From: Gammaproteobacteria bacterium
GTDB lineage: Bacteria; Pseudomonadota; Gammaproteobacteria; Chromatiales; Chromatiaceae
Length of the DNA stretch: 9,040 bases
Direction of reading: 5' to 3'
NCBI GenBank assembly: GCA_020630035.1
Contig: JAHDCB010000059.1
Location: 1 to 9,040 of the forward strand
In this document: one piece after another, positions 5,524 through 9,040 of the stretch
Position numbering within the stretch: position 1 is the stretch's first letter
How the letters are laid out: the number at the start of each line of letters is the position of its first letter
Made by a program: the position numbers and the translations under genes
Notes under the pieces: generated by a model
What the model saw: only the letters and a program-made list of their open reading frames with translations
Told to the model about the DNA's origin: nothing
Database searches by the model: none

Positions 5524-7892
5524 GCGACTGATTCGTTTGCCAGGAATAACCAGGTATCAACGACGGTATCCGGATTCAGTGAAACGCTGCTGATACCTTG
5601 TTCCAGTAGCCAGCGCGCCAGCTCCGGATGATCTGATGGGCCCTGACCGCAGATGCCGACATATTTATCAGCCTGGCGTGCGGCCTGGATTGCCATCGCC
5701 AGCAGTTTTTTGACTGCCGGGTTACGTTCGTCGAAGCTGTTTGCGACTAGTCCTGAGTCGCGGTCCAGGCCCAGCGTCAGTTGGGTCATGTCGTTTGAGC
5801 CGATGGAGAAGCCATCGAAGTATTGCAGAAACTCTTCAGCCAGTACGGCATTGGATGGCAATTCACACATCATGATGATTTTGAGGCCGTCTTCGCCGCG
5901 CTTCAGTCCGTTGTCTGCCAGTAACTGTATGACTTGCTGCGCTTCGTCCAGGGTGCGTACAAATGGTACCATTACCTGTAAGTTGCTCAGCCCCATGTCC
6001 TGACGCACCCGCCGTACGGCAGCGCATTCCATCTCGAAACAGTCGCGGAAGCTGTCGGCGATGTAGCGTGAAGCGCCACGAAAACCAAGCATTGGGTTTT
6101 CTTCGTGCGGCTCATAGGCCTGACCACCGATCAGGTTTGCATATTCGTTTGATTTGAAGTCGGACAGGCGCAAGATCACCGGTTCCGGTGCAAAAGATGC
6201 TGCCAGGGTTGCCACGCCTTCCACAACCCGCTGGATGAAGTATTCACGTGGGTTCGGGTAGGCTGCAATCCGTGCCTTGATCCGTGCCTGTAGTTCTGCT
6301 GGCTGGTGTTCCAGTTCCAGTAGTGCCTTAGGGTGGATGCCAACCATGTTGTTGATGATGAACTCCAGCCGCGCCAGGCCGATGCCATGATGGGGTATCT
6401 GGGCAAAGTTGAAGGCACGTTCCGGATTGCCGACATTCATCATGATCTTCAGCGGGACGTCTGGCATATGGTCCAGTTCTACCCGTTTGATGCTGAAGGG
6501 TTGTTTCCCGGCATAGACGTAGCCAGTATCGCCTTCGGCGCAGGAGACAGTGACGGGTGTGCCGTTCGGGATGTGGTCTGTTGCATCCACGCACCCGACG
6601 ACCGCCGGTACGCCCAGCTCGCGTGCGATGATGGCGGCATGGCAGGTGCGTCCGCCGCGATTGGTCACGATGGCTGCGGCGCGTTTCATGATCGGTTCCC
6701 AGTCCGGGTCGGTCATGTCGGTAACCAGTACGTCTCCTGGTTGTACTTGGTCCATATCGTCCAGACTGTCGATGATCTTCGCCGTACCAGCGCCGATCTT
6801 GGCGCCGATAGATCGACCTTCTGTCAGCAGGTCACCCTGTGATTCCAGGGTATAGCGCTCCAGTACATTGGTGGCCCGGCTTTGCACCGTCTCTGGACGT
6901 GCCTGCACGATATACAGTTGTCCATCAATGCCATCCAGTGCCCATTCGATATCCATCGGACGTTGATAGTGTTGTTCTATCGTGACAGCCTGCCGGGCCA
7001 GCTCTTCGATCTGTGCATCGGTCAGGCTGAAGCGTTGCCGCTCCGCCGGGTCTGTCGAGACAGTCTGCACTGGCTGTTCGCTACCCGGTTCGGCATAGGT
7101 CATCTTGATCGCCTTATCGCCAACCGTGCGGCGTAATACGGCGGGTCGTCCGGCAGCTAGCGTATTTTTGTGCACATAAAATTCGTCCGGGTTGACGGCA
7201 CCCTGCACAACCATCTCACCCAGCCCATAGCTGCTGGTGATAAACACCACATCACGAAAGCCGCTTTCGGTGTCCAGGGTGAACATCACACCACTGGCGC
7301 CGACATCGGAACGCACCATCTTCTGGATACCGGCCGACAGGGCGACCTGGGCATGGTCAAATCCCTGGTGTACCCGGTATGCGATCGCCCGATCATTGAA
7401 TAATGATGCAAATACTTCGCGGATGCGGAGCTTGATTTGCGTCAGTCCACGGACATTCAGCACAGTTTCCTGCTGACCGGCGAAGGATGCATCGGGTAAA
7501 TCTTCAGCAGTTGCTGATGATCGTACGGCCCAACTGACTTCTGTACCATATTCTGTTTCCAGGGCCCGGTAGGCATGGTCTACTGCCTGTTCAAATGTCG
7601 GTGGAAACGGAGTTTGCATCACCCATTGCCGGATTTCAGCACCGACCACAGCCAGGCGTTTTACGTCGTCAACATCTAATGCCGCCAGTGCGGCATTGAT
7701 CCGATCCGCCAGGCCATCATGGGCTAAAAATTCACGGTAGGCTGCTGCGGTTGTGGCGAATCCACCCGGTACCCGGACCTGACCATTTGCGGTCAGATTA
7801 CGTAACAGCTCTCCCAGTGAGGCATTTTTGCCGCCAACCCGGTCAACATCAGTCATGTTTACCTGATGGAGTTCCAGAATGTAATCGTTCAC
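5520..7892 (-). CDS. ppsA: Phosphoenolpyruvate synthase (pyruvate, water dikinase)
   Basis: A 790-residue enzyme (E. coli PpsA has 792) that converts pyruvate, ATP and water to PEP, AMP and phosphate, the entry step of gluconeogenesis from pyruvate or lactate. The N-terminal nucleotide-binding domain shows GGKNASLGELL (20-30) and WAVRSSATAEDLPDASFAGQ (121-140). The central phosphohistidine domain shows GGRTCHAAIIARELGVPAVVG (413-433) with the swivelling His418. The C-terminal PEP/pyruvate barrel shows SIGSNDMTQLTLGLDRDSG and CGQGPSDHPELA with the catalytic Cys748. All key residues are present. The start is GTG at 7890-7892, chosen because a good ribosome site (GGAAGG) lies 6 nt upstream and because the next in-frame ATG, 12 codons later, would cut into the first conserved strand. 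It follows tolQ by 12 nt and overlaps rdgB by 4 nt, so it is probably cotranscribed with both. Confidence 0.97.
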   Translation of the reverse strand: MNDYILELHQVNMTDVDRVGGKNASLGELLRNLTANGQVRVPGGFATTAAAYREFLAHDGLADRINAALAALDVDDVKRLAVVGAEIRQWVMQTPFPPTFEQAVDHAYRALETEYGTEVSWAVRSSATAEDLPDASFAGQQETVLNVRGLTQIKLRIREVFASLFNDRAIAYRVHQGFDHAQVALSAGIQKMVRSDVGASGVMFTLDTESGFRDVVFITSSYGLGEMVVQGAVNPDEFYVHKNTLAAGRPAVLRRTVGDKAIKMTYAEPGSEQPVQTVSTDPAERQRFSLTDAQIEELARQAVTIEQHYQRPMDIEWALDGIDGQLYIVQARPETVQSRATNVLERYTLESQGDLLTEGRSIGAKIGAGTAKIIDSLDDMDQVQPGDVLVTDMTDPDWEPIMKRAAAIVTNRGGRTCHAAIIARELGVPAVVGCVDATDHIPNGTPVTVSCAEGDTGYVYAGKQPFSIKRVELDHMPDVPLKIMMNVGNPERAFNFAQIPHHGIGLARLEFIINNMVGIHPKALLELEHQPAELQARIKARIAAYPNPREYFIQRVVEGVATLAASFAPEPVILRLSDFKSNEYANLIGGQAYEPHEENPMLGFRGASRYIADSFRDCFEMECAAVRRVRQDMGLSNLQVMVPFVRTLDEAQQVIQLLADNGLKRGEDGLKIIMMCELPSNAVLAEEFLQYFDGFSIGSNDMTQLTLGLDRDSGLVANSFDERNPAVKKLLAMAIQAARQADKYVGICGQGPSDHPELARWLLEQGISSVSLNPDTVVDTWLFLANESVA

Positions 7893-7898
7893 GTAAGA

Positions 7899-7904
7899 CC
7901 TTCC
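7899..7904 (-). promoter_or_regulatory. Ribosome binding site that decides the GTG start of ppsA
   Basis: GGAAGG on the minus strand, 6 nt before the GTG, and directly adjoining the TAA stop of tolQ. Ribosomes finishing tolQ would end on top of it. Confidence 0.75.
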
Positions 7905-8603
7905 TTAAGCCTGCGGATCAGATGTTGCTCCGGCCTGGTGTGGCTGGCGCTGTAAAATGTTACTGAATTCATCAACAAAATCGTCATACCGATTGATCAG
8001 GCATTGCACGGTATGCTGATATCGGTTGTAGGCAATTACTGCCGGAATTGCGGCAAATAATCCCATTGCGGTGGCAATCAGTGCTTCTGCAATACCGGGG
8101 GCAACCAGGTGCAGGGTGGCCTGCTGTACCTGGCCCAGTGCCTGAAATGCACTCATAATTCCCCAGACGGTACCAAATAAGCCGATATACGGGCTGCTGG
8201 AGCCGACGGTTGCCAGAAAAGGCAGGCGTGCCTCCAGGCGGTCTGCTTCGCGGTTGAGCGCGACCCGCATTGCACGTCGTACGCCGTCGATCAGGGCCTG
8301 CTGTGAGACTACTGCTGCTTGTTGCAGGCGAGTATATTCACGAAATCCGGCACAAAAAATCGCTGCCCCGCCAGTTGGTGTTGCGGTACGCAGGGTGCGA
8401 TATAGCACGGCTAGGTCACGGCCTGACCAGAATTCTTCTTCAAACCGTGGGAGTTCACGTTTTGCCTGGCGCAGCATATATGCCCGGTCAAAGATGCTGG
8501 TCCAGCTCAGCACAGAGGCCAGCAGCAGAATCCCCATCACCACCTGTACCAGCGGGCTGGCTGCCAAGATCAGGCCGAACAGGGAAAGGTCAGTGGGTGG
8601 CAT
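7905..8603 (-). CDS. tolQ: TolQ, proton channel subunit of the Tol-Pal system
   Basis: A 232-residue inner membrane protein (E. coli TolQ has 230) of the TolQ/ExbB/MotA family. TolQ with TolR forms a proton-driven motor that energises TolA and Pal during outer membrane constriction at division. Three transmembrane segments are visible: about 17-37, 130-157 and 167-195. The family signatures are PFLATVGSSSPYIGLFGTVWG (128-148) and VAPGIAEALIATAMGLFAAIP (167-187), including the pore threonines in GTVWG and ATAMG. The location directly after ybgC supports TolQ over ExbB. The ATG lies inside the ybgC end (14-nt overlap), with a short GGA as possible ribosome site. tolR does not follow; ppsA does, 12 nt downstream. 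Confidence 0.93.
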   Translation of the reverse strand: MPPTDLSLFGLILAASPLVQVVMGILLLASVLSWTSIFDRAYMLRQAKRELPRFEEEFWSGRDLAVLYRTLRTATPTGGAAIFCAGFREYTRLQQAAVVSQQALIDGVRRAMRVALNREADRLEARLPFLATVGSSSPYIGLFGTVWGIMSAFQALGQVQQATLHLVAPGIAEALIATAMGLFAAIPAVIAYNRYQHTVQCLINRYDDFVDEFSNILQRQPHQAGATSDPQA

Positions 8604-8982
8604 GATATTCCGTTAATGCAGTGCGTAACGCTGGTGGTAATGCGGTCGGGCGTAGTTCAGGATAGCGCAGACACGCGATCTTGAATTCACCCTGACATAA
8701 GGGCGCGCGATTATGCACCAGATAAGCGGTTTGTGCCAGGTATAAACTGGCCCGGTTCAGGCGGATCAGTTCGGTTGTAATGTACAGCTGATCATTGAAG
8801 CGGGCTGGTTGTCGATAATCCAGTTGGGCAGTGCGTACTGCAAATATCACGCTCGCCTGGTCGCGCATCTGGTCCTGCTCAAAACCGAGCTGACGCAACC
8901 ATTCGGTGCGTGCCCGTTCCATAAAGCGCAGATAATTCGCATAATACACCACCCCGGCGGCATCTGTGTCTTCATAATACAC
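8590..8982 (-). CDS. ybgC: YbgC-type acyl-CoA thioesterase of the Tol-Pal cluster, 5' end uncertain
   Basis: A hot-dog fold thioesterase of about 130 residues (E. coli YbgC has 134), known to act on acyl-CoA thioesters, interact with acyl carrier protein and be encoded just before tolQ. The signature YYEDTDAAGVVYYANYLRF is at 2-20, with the likely catalytic Asp7, followed by MERARTEWLRQLGF. The family His in VVYH is Tyr here, as in many proteobacterial homologues. The only in-frame start before this signature is GTG 8980-8982, with no ribosome site, and a TGA closes the frame five codons further upstream. Family members normally have about ten more residues forming the first beta strand. In the neighbouring frame the bases read HQFESH, and one extra C in the C4 run (8985-8988) would join it as HQFESHPRVYYEDTD, so a sequencing error or true frameshift is plausible. 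Confidence 0.88.
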   Translation of the reverse strand: MYYEDTDAAGVVYYANYLRFMERARTEWLRQLGFEQDQMRDQASVIFAVRTAQLDYRQPARFNDQLYITTELIRLNRASLYLAQTAYLVHNRAPLCQGEFKIACLRYPELRPTALPPALRTALTEYHATH

Positions 8983-9040
8983 GCGGGGTGCGATTCAAAC
9001 TGATGTGGTGATTTGCTACCACAGGTTTCTGGCAAGCGTT

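Noticed and set aside
6333..6842. 169-codon plus-strand frame inside ppsA
   Set aside because: It is antisense to a conserved, intact ppsA coding region, and the composition is that of a codon shadow; no recognised motifs.

Overview
The window is a chromosomal stretch of ordinary, mostly housekeeping genes from a bacterium that looks gammaproteobacterial. The evidence is the close family resemblance of nearly every protein to gammaproteobacterial versions (PolA C-terminus, YccA, HemH, RibF, RdgB, PpsA, TolQ, YbgC), together with moderate GC content, Shine-Dalgarno/sigma70-like signals and CCA-encoding tRNA genes. I cannot name a genus. I see no phage, insertion sequence, CRISPR array or toxin-antitoxin module.

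Left part, plus strand (1-1878): the 3' end of polA (DNA polymerase I polymerase domain), then a PilE-like type IV pilin (644-1078), then a YccA/Bax-inhibitor-1 family membrane protein (1201-1878). A perfect 17-bp inverted repeat with A and T tracts (1961-1998) separates this from hemH (ferrochelatase, minus strand, 2012-3028) and should work as a two-way terminator. hemH is divergent from lspA with only 22 bp between the start codons. lspA (signal peptidase II, TTG start) overlaps ribF (riboflavin kinase/FAD synthetase) by 4 nt. The usual gammaproteobacterial neighbour ileS is absent and the lspA/ribF order is reversed.

Middle (4479-4950): two tRNA genes on the minus strand, each with a sigma70-type promoter and GC-rich discriminator. 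One is initiator tRNA-fMet(CAU), which carries a U1-U72 mismatch and is followed by an intrinsic terminator. The other is tRNA-Ser(UGA).

Right part, minus strand (4936-8982): in transcription order ybgC, tolQ, ppsA, rdgB, tightly packed (14-nt overlap, 12-nt gap, 4-nt overlap), so probably one operon running toward the tRNA genes. It looks like the start of the Tol-Pal cluster (ybgC-tolQ), but PEP synthase occupies the place of tolR. The ybgC reading frame lacks the family's first beta strand and has no credible start signal. A one-base shift at a C4 run would restore a family-like N-terminus.

Overall the gene content is well known. The points worth a second look are rearranged neighbourhoods (tolQ without tolR, ribF without ileS), the ybgC 5' end, and the fMet acceptor mismatch. 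I found no convincing undescribed system.
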